Notes: generated by a model from the letters alone, not told the origin. DNA of 64,000 nucleotides from Psychromonas sp. psych-6C06 (GCF_002835465.1 NZ_PIZM01000012.1:26781-90780); one strand, 5' to 3'. Positions 27,419-38,324 are shown, counted from the stretch's first letter. Made by a program: numbers and translations.

Positions 27419-29071
27419 ATGGCAATTCATGAACGTGCAGGACAAACAGCAATCGCTAGCGATTTGGTCGATATTCCTAAGTTAGTTTCTGCTTATTATA
27501 TTAACCTCCCGGATGTAACCGTGCCAAGTGAGCAGGTTGCGTTCGGTACTTCGGGACACCGTGGGTGTTCTTTTAACAATGCTTTTACTGAGTTGCATAT
27601 TTTAGCAATTAGCCAAGCACTTGCGGAGTATCGTAAGGAGCAAGGTTATACAGGCCCAATGTTTATCGGTAAGGATACTCATGCACTTTCAGAGCCTGCA
27701 TTTGCTTCTGCAGTACAAGTATTAGTTGCCAATGGTATTAAAGTGATTGTTCAGGCGGGAGGCGGTTATACACCCACCCCTGTTATTTCACACGCTATCT
27801 TGCAATACAATGAAGCAAATCCTGATAATTTAGCTGATGGTATTGTGATCACGCCATCACATAATCCCCCAGAAGATGGTGGTTTCAAATATAACCCACC
27901 AAATGGCGGGCCTGCTGATAGTGACGTTACTAAAATCATTCAAGATCGTGCTAACGAAATCCTTAATGATAACTATGATGATATTTTACAAGATGACTTT
28001 AGCGAAGCGATGCAGTCGGATCTAGTTGAAGAGTATGATTATATTCAACCTTATGTTGACGATTTAAAAAATGTTTTAAATGTTGAAGCAATTGCTAAAG
28101 CGGGTATTAAAATCGGTGTTGATACATTAGGCGGCTCAGGTGTTGCCTATTGGCCCGTTATTGCAAAAACCTACGGGCTAGATATTGAAGTAGTAAATGA
28201 TAAGGTGGATCCGACTTTCTCATTTATGACGCTTGATAAAGATGGAAAAATCCGCATGGATTGTTCATCTCCTTACGCTATGGCTGGTCTGATTAAGTTA
28301 AAAGATCAATTCGATGTTGCTATCGCCAATGATCCAGATTATGACCGACATGGCATTGTGACTAAAAGCTCTGGTTTATTAAATCCAAATCACTATTTAG
28401 CGGTGGCGATTAGTTACCTTTTCACCAATCGTCCTGACTGGCCTGCGACAGCTAAAGTAGGTAAAACATTAGTTTCTAGCTCGATGATTGACCGTGTTGT
28501 TGGCCAATTAGGTCGTGAAATGTCTGAAGTGCCTGTTGGCTTTAAATGGTTTGTAGATGGATTGTTTGATGGATCATTTGGCTTTGGTGGTGAAGAAAGT
28601 GCGGGAGCATCCTTCCTACGTAAAGATGGACGTGTTTGGAGTACCGATAAAGATGGCATCATTTTAGCGTTGTTAGCAGCTGAAATTATTGCCGTAACAG
28701 GTAAAGATCCTGGTGAGCACTATGCTGAGTTTGCTGAAAAATTTGGTGCGCCAGTTTATACACGCTTCGATGCGCCAGCATCACCAGAGCAAAAAGCGGT
28801 GTTAGCAAATTTAAGTCCTGAGATGGTTGAAGCGGAAACATTAGCAGGTGAGAAAATTCTAGAGAAGCTTACTCACGCGTCGGGTAATGGTGCTGCTATT
28901 GGAGGCCTCAAGGTGACCACTGAAAATGGTTGGTTTGCTGCCCGTCCGTCTGGCACAGAAAACATTTATAAGATCTACTCTGAATCCTTCATTGGCGAAG
29001 AACATATCGCTAAAATACAAGAAGAAGCTCAGCAGATCGTTGCCTCCGCTTTTTCAAAGGCGGGTTTGTAA
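27419..29071 (+). CDS. pgm: Pgm, phosphoglucomutase (alpha-D-glucose specific)
   Basis: 550 residues (E. coli 546). Interconverts glucose-1- and glucose-6-phosphate. The phosphoserine is S147 in [11 protein letters not shown]; the metal loop is D305, D307 and D309 with R310 (DPDYDRHG); the sugar-binding loop is [11 protein letters not shown]; the phosphate-binding loop [10 protein letters not shown] is near the C-terminus. AAGGAAG precedes the ATG. It works with GlgP next door, which releases glucose-1-phosphate from glycogen. It has its own terminator. Confidence 0.97.
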   Translation: MAIHERAGQTAIASDLVDIPKLVSAYYINLPDVTVPSEQVAFGTSGHRGCSFNNAFTELHILAISQALAEYRKEQGYTGPMFIGKDTHALSEPAFASAVQVLVANGIKVIVQAGGGYTPTPVISHAILQYNEANPDNLADGIVITPSHNPPEDGGFKYNPPNGGPADSDVTKIIQDRANEILNDNYDDILQDDFSEAMQSDLVEEYDYIQPYVDDLKNVLNVEAIAKAGIKIGVDTLGGSGVAYWPVIAKTYGLDIEVVNDKVDPTFSFMTLDKDGKIRMDCSSPYAMAGLIKLKDQFDVAIANDPDYDRHGIVTKSSGLLNPNHYLAVAISYLFTNRPDWPATAKVGKTLVSSSMIDRVVGQLGREMSEVPVGFKWFVDGLFDGSFGFGGEESAGASFLRKDGRVWSTDKDGIILALLAAEIIAVTGKDPGEHYAEFAEKFGAPVYTRFDAPASPEQKAVLANLSPEMVEAETLAGEKILEKLTHASGNGAAIGGLKVTTENGWFAARPSGTENIYKIYSESFIGEEHIAKIQEEAQQIVASAFSKAGL

Positions 29072-29420
29072 ACACTTACACCGTTGATGTCTATCCCTGC
29101 TAATACCACTAAGCGAATTTTCATCCTTTTTTAGGCGATGACAATTCGCTTTTTTGCTTTTAAGCAATGGCAAATACAAAAAGGGGGCGTAGGAGTTGGG
29201 AGGGTGACTAAAAATTAGTAGCTAGTAATCTAGTAATTGTTGTAAATCAATTGCTTTAAAGGGGGATGACTAATTAGTGGTAAATTAATCATGTTTATAT
29301 TAACTATGTCACTAAAATTTAATTAAAACAAACTATTATCAGTAGCTTGAATCTTAACGCGTATATTATCGATATTAATTTTATTGGTTCAAATTTTCAT
29401 TATTTAAATATGGGTGTCAC
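29072..29420. other. Intergenic region pgm / glgP
   Basis: 349 bases. The first 90 hold the pgm terminator. The rest is AT-rich and must contain the glgP promoter, but no promoter can be assigned with confidence, and no small gene is visible. Confidence 0.5.
29109..29157 (+). terminator. Terminator of pgm
   Basis: Stem AAGCGAATT / AATTCGCTT with a long internal loop, followed by T-rich sequence, about 40 bases after the pgm stop. Confidence 0.7.
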
Positions 29421-31970
29421 ATGGCAACAATAAAAGAAGCAAAAGCAAAAAAAACAGTCGCAAAAAAAGCGCCTAAGAAAGCAACAGCAAAGAAGGCCAC
29501 TGCATCGAAAGCGGTAGCTCAAGACGTTGCTAACATTTCATGTACGACCGAGCAGATGCAGCAATCGATTATCGACCGCTTGCACAAAGGGCTTGGTACT
29601 GATTCTCAAAAAGCAAATAATAAGGCATGGTGGAATGCAACCTGTTATGCCGTAAATGAAGTCGTTTTTGATAAACTGACACAAACACAACAAAACCATT
29701 CAGGTAAAGATACTCGTTCAGTTAATTACTTGTCGCTAGAGTTTCTGATGGGACGTTTACTATCCAATAACTTACATAACCTAGAGCTGTTCAAAGTAAC
29801 AGAAGAAGCCTTAAAAGGGCTTGGTAAAGATCTCTATGAGATTTGTGATGAAGAGCCTGATATGGCACTGGGTAACGGCGGTTTAGGTCGATTGGCTGCA
29901 TGTTTTATCGATTCATTAGCGACGCTTGGTTATCCTGCTATTGGTTACGGTATTCATTATGAGCATGGTTTATTTGCCCAATCATTCCAAGATGGCCGTC
30001 AAATAGAGCGCCCAGATACATGGCGTGAGTATGGTAATCCTTGGGAGATTTGTCGTCCTGAGTCAGTTCAGCATGTGCCACTTTACGGCTATGTTGAAAC
30101 TGTTTTTGATGAGCAAGGGTCACATAAAGTATGGCATGCTGGCCAGAAATTAAAGGGTGTGCCGTGGGATGTGCCAATTGTAGGGTACGGAGCAAAAACA
30201 GTAAATATTCTTCGCCTTTGGGAAAGCCGTGCTGATGAAGCATTCGATTGGGATGTGTTTAATGCTGGTGGTTATGTTGATGCACAGGCTGAAAAGTCGC
30301 AGGCTGAAACCGTTTCTAAAGTGCTTTATCCAAATGATGAAACATTAGAAGGTAAAGAGCTACGTTTAGTGCAGCAATACTTCTTCTGTGCATGTTCAGT
30401 AAAAGATATTTTACGCCGTTTTAAACGTCATAACAGCGATTGGACAAAACTTGGCGAGAAAGTGGCTATTCAGTTAAATGATACACACCCAACCATTGCG
30501 ATACCTGAATTAATGCGTATTCTTGTTGATGAAGAGCGCTTAGATTGGGATTTTGCTTGGTCAATTTGCCAAAACGTATTTGCCTACACCAACCATACGT
30601 TGTTACCAGAAGCCTTAGAAAAATGGTCTGTCGCTTTATTTGAAAAAGTATTACCGCGTCACCTTGAAATCATTTATGAAATCAACCGTCAATTCCTCGA
30701 TTTAGTTGAGCAAAAATGGCCTGGTGACAATGCTAAAAAAGCGACGCTTTCTATTATTGAAGAAAGCGATGATCGTAAAGTACGTATGGCCAACTTATGT
30801 GTTGTGACAGCCTTCAAAGTTAATGGCGTGGCAGCTGTTCATTCTGAGTTAGTTAAAACAGACCTGTTCCCAGAGTTCCATGAGTTATTCCCAACGAAAC
30901 TAGTAAATGTGACCAATGGTGTAACACCTCGTCGCTGGTTAAAAGCGTGTAATCCTAAACTTGCTGCCTTATATGATGAAGAAGTAGGGGCTGATTGGGT
31001 TGTTAACCTTGAGAAGTTACGTGGCGTGTTACCTAAAGCAAAAGATGTTGCTTTACAAAAGCGTTTTATGGACATCAAAAAAGATAACAAACTTGAATTG
31101 GCTAAAATCATTAAGAAATTAACCGGTGTTGAAGTATCAGCGGATGCGATTTTTGATATTCAAATTAAACGTCTGCATGAATACAAGCGTCAGCAATTAA
31201 ACATGATTCATATCCTAGCGCTATATAAACGTTTATTGGATAATCCTGATTACGATATGGTGCCTCGTGTGTTTATTTTTGGCGCCAAAGCTGCACCTGG
31301 ATACCATATGGCGAAACAGATCATTTTTGCGCTTAATAAGATTGCTGATAAAGTAAATAATGACCCGCGTGTTAAAGGCAAATTAAAAGTGGTATTTCTG
31401 CCTAACTATCGCGTATCTCTTGCAGAGAAGCTTTTCCCTGCTGCAGATGTGTCAGAGCAAATTTCAACTGCTGGTCTCGAAGCATCGGGAACAGGTAATA
31501 TGAAGTTTGCCTTAAACGGTGCATTAACAGTTGGTACGATGGATGGCGCTAATATTGAAATGGCTGAGGAGATCGGTGCAGAGCATATGTTTATCTTTGG
31601 GTTAAGTGTCGCTGAAGTAAAAGCGCTACAGGAGAAAGGCTATAATCCTTTTGATTATTACTACAATAACCCTGAACTTAAATCTGTACTTGATTGGTTA
31701 GATTCAGATTTCTTTACACCTGGTCAACCTGGTGCGTTGTCAGATATTAAACGTACTTTACTGGAAGGTGGTGATCAGTATTTATGTCTTGCTGATTACG
31801 CGTCGTACAGTGCAGCACACTTGAAGATTGATGAAATGTACCGTAATCAGTCTATTTGGGCTGAAAAAGCGATTCTTAATTCCGGTGCAATGGGTAAATT
31901 TAACTCTGACCGCTCAATTGAAGATTACGCATCTACTATTTGGAAGTTGACTAAACATCCTCTAAGCTAG
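29421..31970 (+). CDS. glgP: GlgP, glycogen phosphorylase with a Lys/Ala-rich N-terminal tail
   Basis: 849 residues, against 815 in E. coli. Releases glucose-1-phosphate from glycogen ends. The PLP lysine is K695 in [31 protein letters not shown] and [16 protein letters not shown] are family landmarks. The excess length is a tail: residues 1-34 contain 11 Lys and 11 Ala ([16 protein letters not shown] and on), like a histone H1 C-terminal arm. Alignment to E. coli begins near residue 42 ([12 protein letters not shown]). A start at Met47 is possible but has no better ribosome site. It lies after pgm, with its own terminator. Confidence 0.94.
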   Translation: MATIKEAKAKKTVAKKAPKKATAKKATASKAVAQDVANISCTTEQMQQSIIDRLHKGLGTDSQKANNKAWWNATCYAVNEVVFDKLTQTQQNHSGKDTRSVNYLSLEFLMGRLLSNNLHNLELFKVTEEALKGLGKDLYEICDEEPDMALGNGGLGRLAACFIDSLATLGYPAIGYGIHYEHGLFAQSFQDGRQIERPDTWREYGNPWEICRPESVQHVPLYGYVETVFDEQGSHKVWHAGQKLKGVPWDVPIVGYGAKTVNILRLWESRADEAFDWDVFNAGGYVDAQAEKSQAETVSKVLYPNDETLEGKELRLVQQYFFCACSVKDILRRFKRHNSDWTKLGEKVAIQLNDTHPTIAIPELMRILVDEERLDWDFAWSICQNVFAYTNHTLLPEALEKWSVALFEKVLPRHLEIIYEINRQFLDLVEQKWPGDNAKKATLSIIEESDDRKVRMANLCVVTAFKVNGVAAVHSELVKTDLFPEFHELFPTKLVNVTNGVTPRRWLKACNPKLAALYDEEVGADWVVNLEKLRGVLPKAKDVALQKRFMDIKKDNKLELAKIIKKLTGVEVSADAIFDIQIKRLHEYKRQQLNMIHILALYKRLLDNPDYDMVPRVFIFGAKAAPGYHMAKQIIFALNKIADKVNNDPRVKGKLKVVFLPNYRVSLAEKLFPAADVSEQISTAGLEASGTGNMKFALNGALTVGTMDGANIEMAEEIGAEHMFIFGLSVAEVKALQEKGYNPFDYYYNNPELKSVLDWLDSDFFTPGQPGALSDIKRTLLEGGDQYLCLADYASYSAAHLKIDEMYRNQSIWAEKAILNSGAMGKFNSDRSIEDYASTIWKLTKHPLS

Positions 31971-31995
31971 TCACTGAAAGCTTGTTTTAGAACAT

Positions 31996-32027
31996 GAAAA
32001 GGCGATATTAAACTATCGCCTTTTTTA
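31996..32027 (+). terminator. Terminator of glgP
   Basis: Stem AAAAGGCGATA / TATCGCCTTTT with a six-base loop, continuing into TTTTTT. Confidence 0.93.
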
Positions 32028-32080
32028 TGTTTGGCGTTACAATTAATGCATTGAAATTTTAGAGAGTTAAAGAGGTTTTT

Positions 32081-32383
32081 ATGTCTGAAGATAAAAATTC
32101 ATGTGAAGCAGATGTATGTGAAGCATGTGGTACGATTGTTGAGCTTGGCAGTGTGATCGCAGAAGACGATACGGTTTTAGTACTTCCATTTGCAGGCGCA
32201 GAGCAAGCGGACGTAAATAAACTAGCTGAAAAATATATTAACGCAGCTAAAGCACGCTTTGAAACAGTTGAAGTTAGCCAAGTTAATAGTGCTACGGAAC
32301 AAGGCTTTTCCTGCGAAGTAAGTTTGAAGTTTGAATGTACAGCTGAAAAACTAATTTTTGAGATGGGATTAAGTTCAATTTAA
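32081..32383 (+). CDS. YfcZ/YiiS-family small protein
   Basis: 100 residues, acidic, with four cysteines near the N-terminus region (NSCEADVCEACGTIVELG) and two more later (FSCEVSLKFECTAEK). The VELGSVIAEDDTVL stretch resembles the DUF406 YfcZ/YiiS family. A ribosome site (AAGAGG) precedes the ATG. It stands alone between two terminators. Function unknown for the family; the N-terminal CxxC is suggestive of metal binding but unproven. Confidence 0.82.
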   Translation: MSEDKNSCEADVCEACGTIVELGSVIAEDDTVLVLPFAGAEQADVNKLAEKYINAAKARFETVEVSQVNSATEQGFSCEVSLKFECTAEKLIFEMGLSSI

Positions 32384-32410
32384 CCTTCATGTTGTTGTAG
32401 ACTTCATTTG

Positions 32411-32440
32411 TGAAGAGCTTACCTTGTAAGCTCTTTTTTA
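32411..32440 (+). terminator. Terminator of the YfcZ-like gene
   Basis: Perfect ten-base stem AAGAGCTTAC / GTAAGCTCTT with a three-base loop and a T-run. Confidence 0.94.
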
Positions 32441-32535
32441 CTTGTTGAAAATCTTAATTTCTCCTTTTCTAGCTTAATCGTTATACTATTCAGATTATTA
32501 CCCTATTCTATCTATTTTATACATTGGAGAGTCCT

Positions 32536-33855
32536 TTGCTCATTGATGATTTACCCGTTGATCGCCGTTTATTGATGTCCCTTTCACATTTGGGGTTTAC
32601 TGAAACCACAGAAATACAAGCACAGGCAATTCCTGTTGCCGTAGCAGGGAAGGATTTACTTGCATCGTCAAAGACAGGCTCAGGTAAAACACTTGCTTTC
32701 TTATTGCCAGCAATGCAACGCGTTTTAAAAACGCGTGCATTAACCAAGCGTGACCCAAGGGTTTTAATATTAACGCCAACGCGTGAGCTAGCTAAACAGG
32801 TTTACTCTCAATTACGGTTATTAGTTGCAAACACCAGTTTAAAATCGACGTTAGTCTTAGGTGGAGAAAACTTCAATGACCAAGTTAAACAACTAGATAA
32901 AGATCCTCATTTTGTTGTTGGTACACCGGGGCGTATTGTGGACCACCTTAAAAAAGGGTTATTGCACCTACATGGTTTAGAGTTACTGATTTTAGATGAG
33001 GCAGATCGTATGTTAGATCTGGGCTTTGCAGAGCAGTTAAAAGCGGTTAATGAGGAAGCCAACCATCGCTTACGTCAAACACTACTTTTTTCAGCGACAC
33101 TTGGCCATGCAGAGGTGAACGAATTTGCAAGCGAATTATTAAAAGCACCTGTACGAATCGCTATAGGTGAAGAAAATCAGCAACACAGTGAAATAACACA
33201 GCGATTTTTCTTAGCTGATAATCTTAATCAGAAAGAGAAGCTACTGTTTCATTTTGTACAAAAAGAAGATACTAAGCAGGTTATTATTTTCACCGCGACA
33301 CGTAAAGATACAGAGCGTTTAAGCAGTGTATTAAATGAGAAGGGCTGTTCTTCCATTGCTCTACATGGTGATCTATCACAAAACAGTCGTAATCAGATTA
33401 TGGATTCATTCTCGCGTGGTAAAGATAAAGTATTAGTGACCACCGATATTGCATCGCGTGGTTTAGATCTGCTTAATGTTAGCCATGTAATTAATTTTGA
33501 CATTCCTAAACATACTGAAGAGTATATTCATCGTATTGGGCGAACTGGTCGTGCAGGTGCTTCTGGTGATGCAATTTCTCTTATCGGGCCAAAAGATTGG
33601 GATAATTTTAAGAAAGTTGAATCTTTTGTTCAGCAGTCGATAACTTTTGACAGAGTCGATGGAATTAATCCTAAGTTCAAGGGGTTAAAACCGGTACTAG
33701 CGAAAGCGACCACAGCAGGTAAGTTTGCTAAAGATAATAAAAAGCAAACGCAGCAGAAAAAGGCGAAAGTTAAAAAGTCTGTTAATAAAACCTTCCATGA
33801 AGCAACCGATGTCGGTTTTACTCCTATGCGCCGAAAAAAGAAGTCTGATGAGTAA
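32536..33855 (+). CDS. srmB: SrmB-like DEAD-box RNA helicase
   Basis: 439 residues from TTG 32536, chosen because GGAGAG lies a few bases upstream; a TTG four codons earlier would itself overlap that ribosome site. It has all the DEAD-box motifs: Q motif near TTEIQAQAIPVA, motif I SKTGSGKT, Ia PTRELA, motif II LDEADRML, motif III SATLG, and motif VI HRIGRTGRAG. The tail after about residue 375 is Lys-rich. The closest by eye is E. coli SrmB (LDEADRMLD-GFA and QTLLFSATL), a 50S assembly factor. RhlE or another DEAD helicase is the alternative. Confidence 0.85.
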   Translation: MLIDDLPVDRRLLMSLSHLGFTETTEIQAQAIPVAVAGKDLLASSKTGSGKTLAFLLPAMQRVLKTRALTKRDPRVLILTPTRELAKQVYSQLRLLVANTSLKSTLVLGGENFNDQVKQLDKDPHFVVGTPGRIVDHLKKGLLHLHGLELLILDEADRMLDLGFAEQLKAVNEEANHRLRQTLLFSATLGHAEVNEFASELLKAPVRIAIGEENQQHSEITQRFFLADNLNQKEKLLFHFVQKEDTKQVIIFTATRKDTERLSSVLNEKGCSSIALHGDLSQNSRNQIMDSFSRGKDKVLVTTDIASRGLDLLNVSHVINFDIPKHTEEYIHRIGRTGRAGASGDAISLIGPKDWDNFKKVESFVQQSITFDRVDGINPKFKGLKPVLAKATTAGKFAKDNKKQTQQKKAKVKKSVNKTFHEATDVGFTPMRRKKKSDE

Positions 33856-33865
33856 TGACCTAATG

Positions 33866-34020
33866 ATACTATACGAAATAAATTGTTGATCTATTTTGTT
33901 GGTTAAAAAACTTATTCTTTTAATTTTTTTGCCAAATAAACAATAGCTTACGTGTTACCCCTTGGGGTAAGTTATTTTTTCTGCGCAAAATTTAGATCAC
34001 ATACTTAATTCAATTGGTAT
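33866..34020 (-). repeat. Interspersed repeat family A, copy 3 (155 bp)
   Basis: Opposite orientation to copy 1. The right end reads, on the minus strand, ATACCAATTGAATTAAGTAT then GTGATC; the left end is ATACTATACGAAATAAATTG then TTGATC. The interior includes TTTACTGGTTAAA-like and CTGCGCAAAATTTAGATC blocks. It lies between srmB and ftnA and fills most of that gap. Confidence 0.8.
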
Positions 34021-34191
34021 GAGTATCAATTTTTAAAACTCTATATTAACGCAAAGTTATTAAACTTTTTTGAGTTGGTATTCGTAATGTATTAACTATA
34101 TGTATAAGTTTTGAATTGATAAATTGTCACAGTTTTGCTTAAAAAGCCATTTACGTTTATGGTTAGAGGAATTAATAAAATGGAGAAAAAT

Positions 34192-34716
34192 ATGTTAGCT
34201 AGCACAATGGTTGAAAAACTAAATGAACAGATTAACCTTGAGTTTTACTCATCTAATTTATACTTACAGATGAGTGCATGGTGTGAAGATAAAGGCTTTG
34301 AAGGTGCGGCTTTACTACTTCGTGAGCATGCGACTGAAGAGATGACGCATATGAATCGACTTTTTACGTATGTCAGTGAAACAGGTGCTTTACCAATTCT
34401 AGGTGCAATTGAAGCGCCACCACATGAATTTAAGTCGCTTAAAGATATCTTTACAGAAACCTATGCGCATGAATGTTTAATCACTAAAGCAATTAACGAA
34501 TTAACACATGTTGCTTTTAGTACACATGATTATTCAACCTTTAATTTTCTCCAATGGTATGTTGCAGAACAGCATGAAGAGGAAAAATTATTTAAAGGTA
34601 TTTTAGATAAGATTGATCTTGTTGGCGAAGATGGTAAAGCGTTGTTCTGGGTCGATAAAGATTTAGCTGAGCTTGCAAAAACAGGTTCGACTTCAATTAT
34701 GGATACGCCTGCTTAA
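34192..34716 (+). CDS. ftnA: FtnA, non-haem ferritin
   Basis: 174 residues from the ATG at 34192, supported by GGAG six bases upstream and by alignment to E. coli FtnA (MLKPEMIEKLNEQMNLE); an ATG at 34180 is the alternative. It is a four-helix ferritin with ferroxidase ligands in [25 protein letters not shown] and [13 protein letters not shown]. It stores iron as a 24-subunit cage and fits with fur elsewhere in the window. I could not place a Fur box upstream. Confidence 0.94.
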   Translation: MLASTMVEKLNEQINLEFYSSNLYLQMSAWCEDKGFEGAALLLREHATEEMTHMNRLFTYVSETGALPILGAIEAPPHEFKSLKDIFTETYAHECLITKAINELTHVAFSTHDYSTFNFLQWYVAEQHEEEKLFKGILDKIDLVGEDGKALFWVDKDLAELAKTGSTSIMDTPA

Positions 34717-34750
34717 TTTTTTAATCTGTATATAAAATATTTCCTTAATG

Positions 34751-34780
34751 AGAGCATGGTCAATTAAGCCATGCTTTTAT
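34751..34780 (+). terminator. Terminator of ftnA
   Basis: Seven-base stem AGCATGG / CCATGCT with a nine-base loop and TTTTAT tail. Confidence 0.7.
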
Positions 34781-34950
34781 CTATCCCCCCTCGTAAAAGT
34801 AATGTTAATAGCTTGTAAATATTGGGCGATTTCTTTAGAATTCAGCCAGATTTTGTACGCCTGATGTTCGTGGATTGATTATTAGGGGGTCGTACTTCAC
34901 AGTTTTATGTTTAATGGGTTACTTTGGTAACTCCCAATGGAGATGGTTAA

Positions 34951-35541
34951 ATGAGCAATGCGCCTGATAATTCTGGTCGCCGCAAGTTTCTGACACTAAC
35001 AACGGGTGTTGTTGGTGCGGTTGGAGCTGCTGCTGTTGCAGTTCCTTTCGTGAAATCTTGGAGTCCTAGTGAAAAAGCAAAAGCGGCTGGAGCCCCTGTT
35101 GCAGTTGATATTAGTAAGATTCAACCTGGTCAGCTAATTCGTGTTGAGTGGCGTGGTAAACCAGTTTGGGTTGTTTCACGTAGTCAAAAAGTACTGGATG
35201 AATTAGCCTCACTAGATAGCATGTTGCGTGATCCTGCCTCAGAACAGGCACAACAGCCTGAATATGCAACAAATCCACTCCGTTCTCTAAAATCTGAAAT
35301 ATTCGTTGCAGTGGGTATTTGTACGCATTTAGGTTGTTCTCCAACATATTTACCCGATTCATTCTCTGAGCAAGTTGAAGGGGTTGAATCAGGTTTCTTC
35401 TGTCCATGTCATGGTTCAAAATTTGATATGGCTGGGCGCGTTTTTCAAAACGTACCTGCACCACTTAACTTAGTTATTCCTCCACATCATTATGTGAGCG
35501 ATACAGAACTTCTTATTGGCCTAGACAAGGGAGATGCCTAA
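34951..35541 (+). CDS. petA: PetA, Rieske iron-sulfur subunit of cytochrome bc1
   Basis: 196 residues. A Tat-type start (GRRKFLTL, arginines 10-11) leads into the membrane anchor. The [2Fe-2S] ligands are C124 and H126 (CTHLGC) and C151 and H154 (CPCHGS), with C129 and C153 placed for the stabilising disulfide. It takes electrons from quinol and passes them to cytochrome c1. First gene of petABC; its stop shares one base with the petB start. Confidence 0.96.
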   Translation: MSNAPDNSGRRKFLTLTTGVVGAVGAAAVAVPFVKSWSPSEKAKAAGAPVAVDISKIQPGQLIRVEWRGKPVWVVSRSQKVLDELASLDSMLRDPASEQAQQPEYATNPLRSLKSEIFVAVGICTHLGCSPTYLPDSFSEQVEGVESGFFCPCHGSKFDMAGRVFQNVPAPLNLVIPPHHYVSDTELLIGLDKGDA

Positions 35542-36818
35542 TGCTTAAGAAATTAGTATTAGACGGTATTGACTGGGTAGATGCACGTATTCCAATGACT
35601 GAAACTTGGAATAAACATCTAGCACAATACCCGACGCCAGTTAACTTCAACTTTTGGTACTTTTTTGGTTCATTAGCAATGTTAGTGCTTGTTAATCAAA
35701 TTTTAACTGGTATCTGGTTGACCATGCACTACAACCCATCAGCAGAGGGCGCATTTGCGTCAATTGAGTACATCATGCGTGATGTGCCTTATGGTTGGTT
35801 ATTACGTTATATGCACTCGACTGGCGCATCTGCGTTCTTCGTGGTGATTTACCTGCATATGTTCCGTGGTTTAATCTATGGTTCATACCAGAAGCCACGT
35901 GAGCTTATCTGGGTGTTTGGTATGCTTATCTTCTTAGTGTTGATGGCTGAAGCATTCATGGGTTACCTATTACCTTGGGGACAAATGTCTTTCTGGGGAG
36001 CACAGGTAATCATTTCACTGTTTGGCGCAATTCCAATTATTGGTGATGATTTAACGCTTTGGATCCGTGGTGATTACGTTATTTCTGGCGCAACACTTAA
36101 CCGATTCTTTGCATTACACGTTGTTGCTTTACCACTGGCATTAGTTGGTTTGGTGTTCTTACACATTATCGCACTACATGAAGTGGGTTCAAATAACCCT
36201 GATGGTGTTGAAATCAAGCGTAAGAAAGGCTCTGCAACAGAAGAGGAGAAAGGTAAATTTACTTTCCATAAACAATACAGCGGTAAAAAAGATATTGTTG
36301 ATGCGGTCCCATTCCATCCTTACTTTACTGTAAAAGATATTATGGGTGTGTCGTTCTTCCTGTTCTTCTTTGCAGCGGTGATTTTCTTTATTCCAGAGGG
36401 GGGCGGTTATTTCCTTGAGCCACCTAACTTTGAAGCTGCGAACGGTTTGAAAACACCAGATCATATTGCCCCAGTTTGGTATTACACACCGTATTATGCA
36501 ATTTTACGTGCTATACCGGATAAGTTAATTGGTGTTGTATTCTTTGGTGGTTCAATTGCTATCTTATTCCTACTACCTTGGATTGACCGTTGTAAAGTGA
36601 AGTCTATTCGTTACCGTAGCTTGGCTCATAAAATCAATGTGACGCAGTTTATTATCTGTTTCATCATTCTTGGTGTATTAGGTGCGCTTCCAGCTACACC
36701 GCTTTACACTATCATTGCGCAAATTACATCAGTCGGATACTTTAGCTTCTTCATTGCACTCTTTATTTATAGTAAAAATGAAAAAACTAAGCCATTACCA
36801 ACGAGGTTGACACACTAA
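35541..36818 (+). CDS. petB: PetB, cytochrome b subunit of cytochrome bc1
   Basis: 425 residues with eight predicted membrane helices. Haem-ligand histidines sit in RYMHSTGASAFF with YLHMFRGL, and in FALHVVALPLALVGLVFLH. The Qo-site PEWY-type motif reads PVWYYTPYYA. It oxidises quinol and passes electrons across the membrane. One-base overlaps with petA and petC show tight coupling. The presence of bc1 implies a cytochrome c-dependent branch of respiration. Confidence 0.96.
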   Translation: MLKKLVLDGIDWVDARIPMTETWNKHLAQYPTPVNFNFWYFFGSLAMLVLVNQILTGIWLTMHYNPSAEGAFASIEYIMRDVPYGWLLRYMHSTGASAFFVVIYLHMFRGLIYGSYQKPRELIWVFGMLIFLVLMAEAFMGYLLPWGQMSFWGAQVIISLFGAIPIIGDDLTLWIRGDYVISGATLNRFFALHVVALPLALVGLVFLHIIALHEVGSNNPDGVEIKRKKGSATEEEKGKFTFHKQYSGKKDIVDAVPFHPYFTVKDIMGVSFFLFFFAAVIFFIPEGGGYFLEPPNFEAANGLKTPDHIAPVWYYTPYYAILRAIPDKLIGVVFFGGSIAILFLLPWIDRCKVKSIRYRSLAHKINVTQFIICFIILGVLGALPATPLYTIIAQITSVGYFSFFIALFIYSKNEKTKPLPTRLTH

Positions 36819-37564
36819 TGAAAAAATTAATGATCGCCTTAGTGGCAGTGTTTTCTATGCTACCGACGCTTGTTTTAGCTGCGGGGCCTAGCGTGCCACT
36901 TGATAAGGCAAATTACGATTTAGCAGATAAAGCGTCATTACAAAGTGGTGCAAAGCTGTTTATGAATTACTGTTTAGCATGTCACTCTACCGGTTACCAA
37001 CGCTATGGGCGTGTTGCATCAGATCTTGATATTCCAGAGCATTTGATGAAAGAGAATCTTATTTTTACTGATAGTAAAATAGGTGACCTAATGCACAATA
37101 GCATGGACAAAAAAGAAGCGGGTCAATGGTTTGGTGCTCCACCACCAGACTTAACACTGGTAGCACGTGTTCGTGGTGCAGACTGGCTGTACACTTACTT
37201 ACGCTCTTTTTATGTTGATCCATCTCGTCCATTTGGTGTGAACAATACGGTATTCCCAGAAGTGGGCATGCCACACGTATTAGAAGAGTTACAAGGTATC
37301 TCAACGCCTACATTTGAAATCACCACTGATGCAAATGGTGTAGAGCATAAGAAGGTCGTTTCATTAACAAGTGATGAATCTGGTGAGATGTCATCGGATG
37401 AGTATGACCGAGCGGTACTTGATCTGGTAAACTTCTTAGTATATGCCGGTGAACCAAATAAATTAGAACGTCAAAGCTTAGGGATTTGGGTATTAGCTTT
37501 CCTATTTGTTCTATTTATTGTTAGCTACTTATTGAAGAAAGAGTACTGGCGCGATATTCATTAA
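36818..37564 (+). CDS. petC: PetC, cytochrome c1 subunit of cytochrome bc1
   Basis: 248 residues. A signal peptide (about 1-21) precedes a c-type haem site C52-LA-C55-H56 in YCLACHSTGYQRYGR; the C-terminal membrane anchor is at about 225-240. The sixth ligand is probably a methionine in the family's conserved downstream region (VGMPHVL is the likely site). It receives electrons from the Rieske centre. Last gene of petABC, followed by a terminator; sspA follows with its own upstream region. Confidence 0.95.
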   Translation: MKKLMIALVAVFSMLPTLVLAAGPSVPLDKANYDLADKASLQSGAKLFMNYCLACHSTGYQRYGRVASDLDIPEHLMKENLIFTDSKIGDLMHNSMDKKEAGQWFGAPPPDLTLVARVRGADWLYTYLRSFYVDPSRPFGVNNTVFPEVGMPHVLEELQGISTPTFEITTDANGVEHKKVVSLTSDESGEMSSDEYDRAVLDLVNFLVYAGEPNKLERQSLGIWVLAFLFVLFIVSYLLKKEYWRDIH

Positions 37565-37590
37565 TCGTCGTTAGTTACTTAATTTAGTTG

Positions 37591-37626
37591 ATAGGCAATG
37601 GTGATTTTTTCGCCATTGCCTTTTCT
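37591..37626 (+). terminator. Terminator of petABC
   Basis: Stem GGCAATGG / CCATTGCC followed by TTTTCTGTTTTTT. Confidence 0.9.
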
Positions 37627-37679
37627 GTTTTTTAAAGAAATATAATTATTATTAATATTCATAATATTAGGGGATAACC

Positions 37680-38309
37680 ATGGCAGTAGCCGCAAATAAA
37701 CGTTCTGTAATGACACTTTTTTCAGGTGTTTCAGATTTATATAGCCATCAAACTCGTATTGTTTTAGCTGAAAAGGGCGTTAACGTAGAAATCACCTATA
37801 TCGATGATGAAAATCCATCTGAAGAACTAGCTGAATTAACACCAAATAGCGAAGTGCCGACACTGGTTGATCGTGAATTAGTATTATATAACTCTCGTAT
37901 TATTATGGAGTACCTAGATGAGCGCTTTCCTCATCCACCATTAATGCCCGTGTATCCTGTTGAGCGCGCTAAAAGCCGTTTATTAATGCAACGTATCGAA
38001 ACAGAGTGGTACCCACTTGTAGCTATCGTCATGTCAAATGATGAAGCCAAAGCATCACAAGCACGTGTTACATTACGCAATAAGATTTTAGAAGTTGCTC
38101 CTATTTTTGACCATTTTGCTTACTTCATGTCTGAAGAGTTTACGCTAGTTGATTGTTACATGGCGCCTCTTCTATGGCGTTTACCTGAACTAGGTATTGA
38201 TTTAGGTATGGACCACTTAGGCATTAAGAGCTACATGGTAAAAGTGTTTGAACGTGAGTCTTTCCAAGCTTCAATGACCGAAGCTGAGCGTGAAATCCGC
38301 GTCGGGTAA
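37680..38309 (+). CDS. sspA: SspA, stringent starvation protein A
   Basis: 209 residues with a glutathione-S-transferase fold lacking the usual catalytic residue: N-terminal thioredoxin-like half (about 10-85, NSEVPTLVDRELVLYNSRIIMEYLDERFPHP) and helical C-terminal half. In E. coli SspA binds sigma-70 RNA polymerase and supports acid resistance and phage P1 late transcription. The two-gene sspAB unit directly downstream of petABC matches many gammaproteobacteria. Confidence 0.95.
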   Translation: MAVAANKRSVMTLFSGVSDLYSHQTRIVLAEKGVNVEITYIDDENPSEELAELTPNSEVPTLVDRELVLYNSRIIMEYLDERFPHPPLMPVYPVERAKSRLLMQRIETEWYPLVAIVMSNDEAKASQARVTLRNKILEVAPIFDHFAYFMSEEFTLVDCYMAPLLWRLPELGIDLGMDHLGIKSYMVKVFERESFQASMTEAEREIRVG

Positions 38310-38324
38310 TAACGGAGAATAGTA

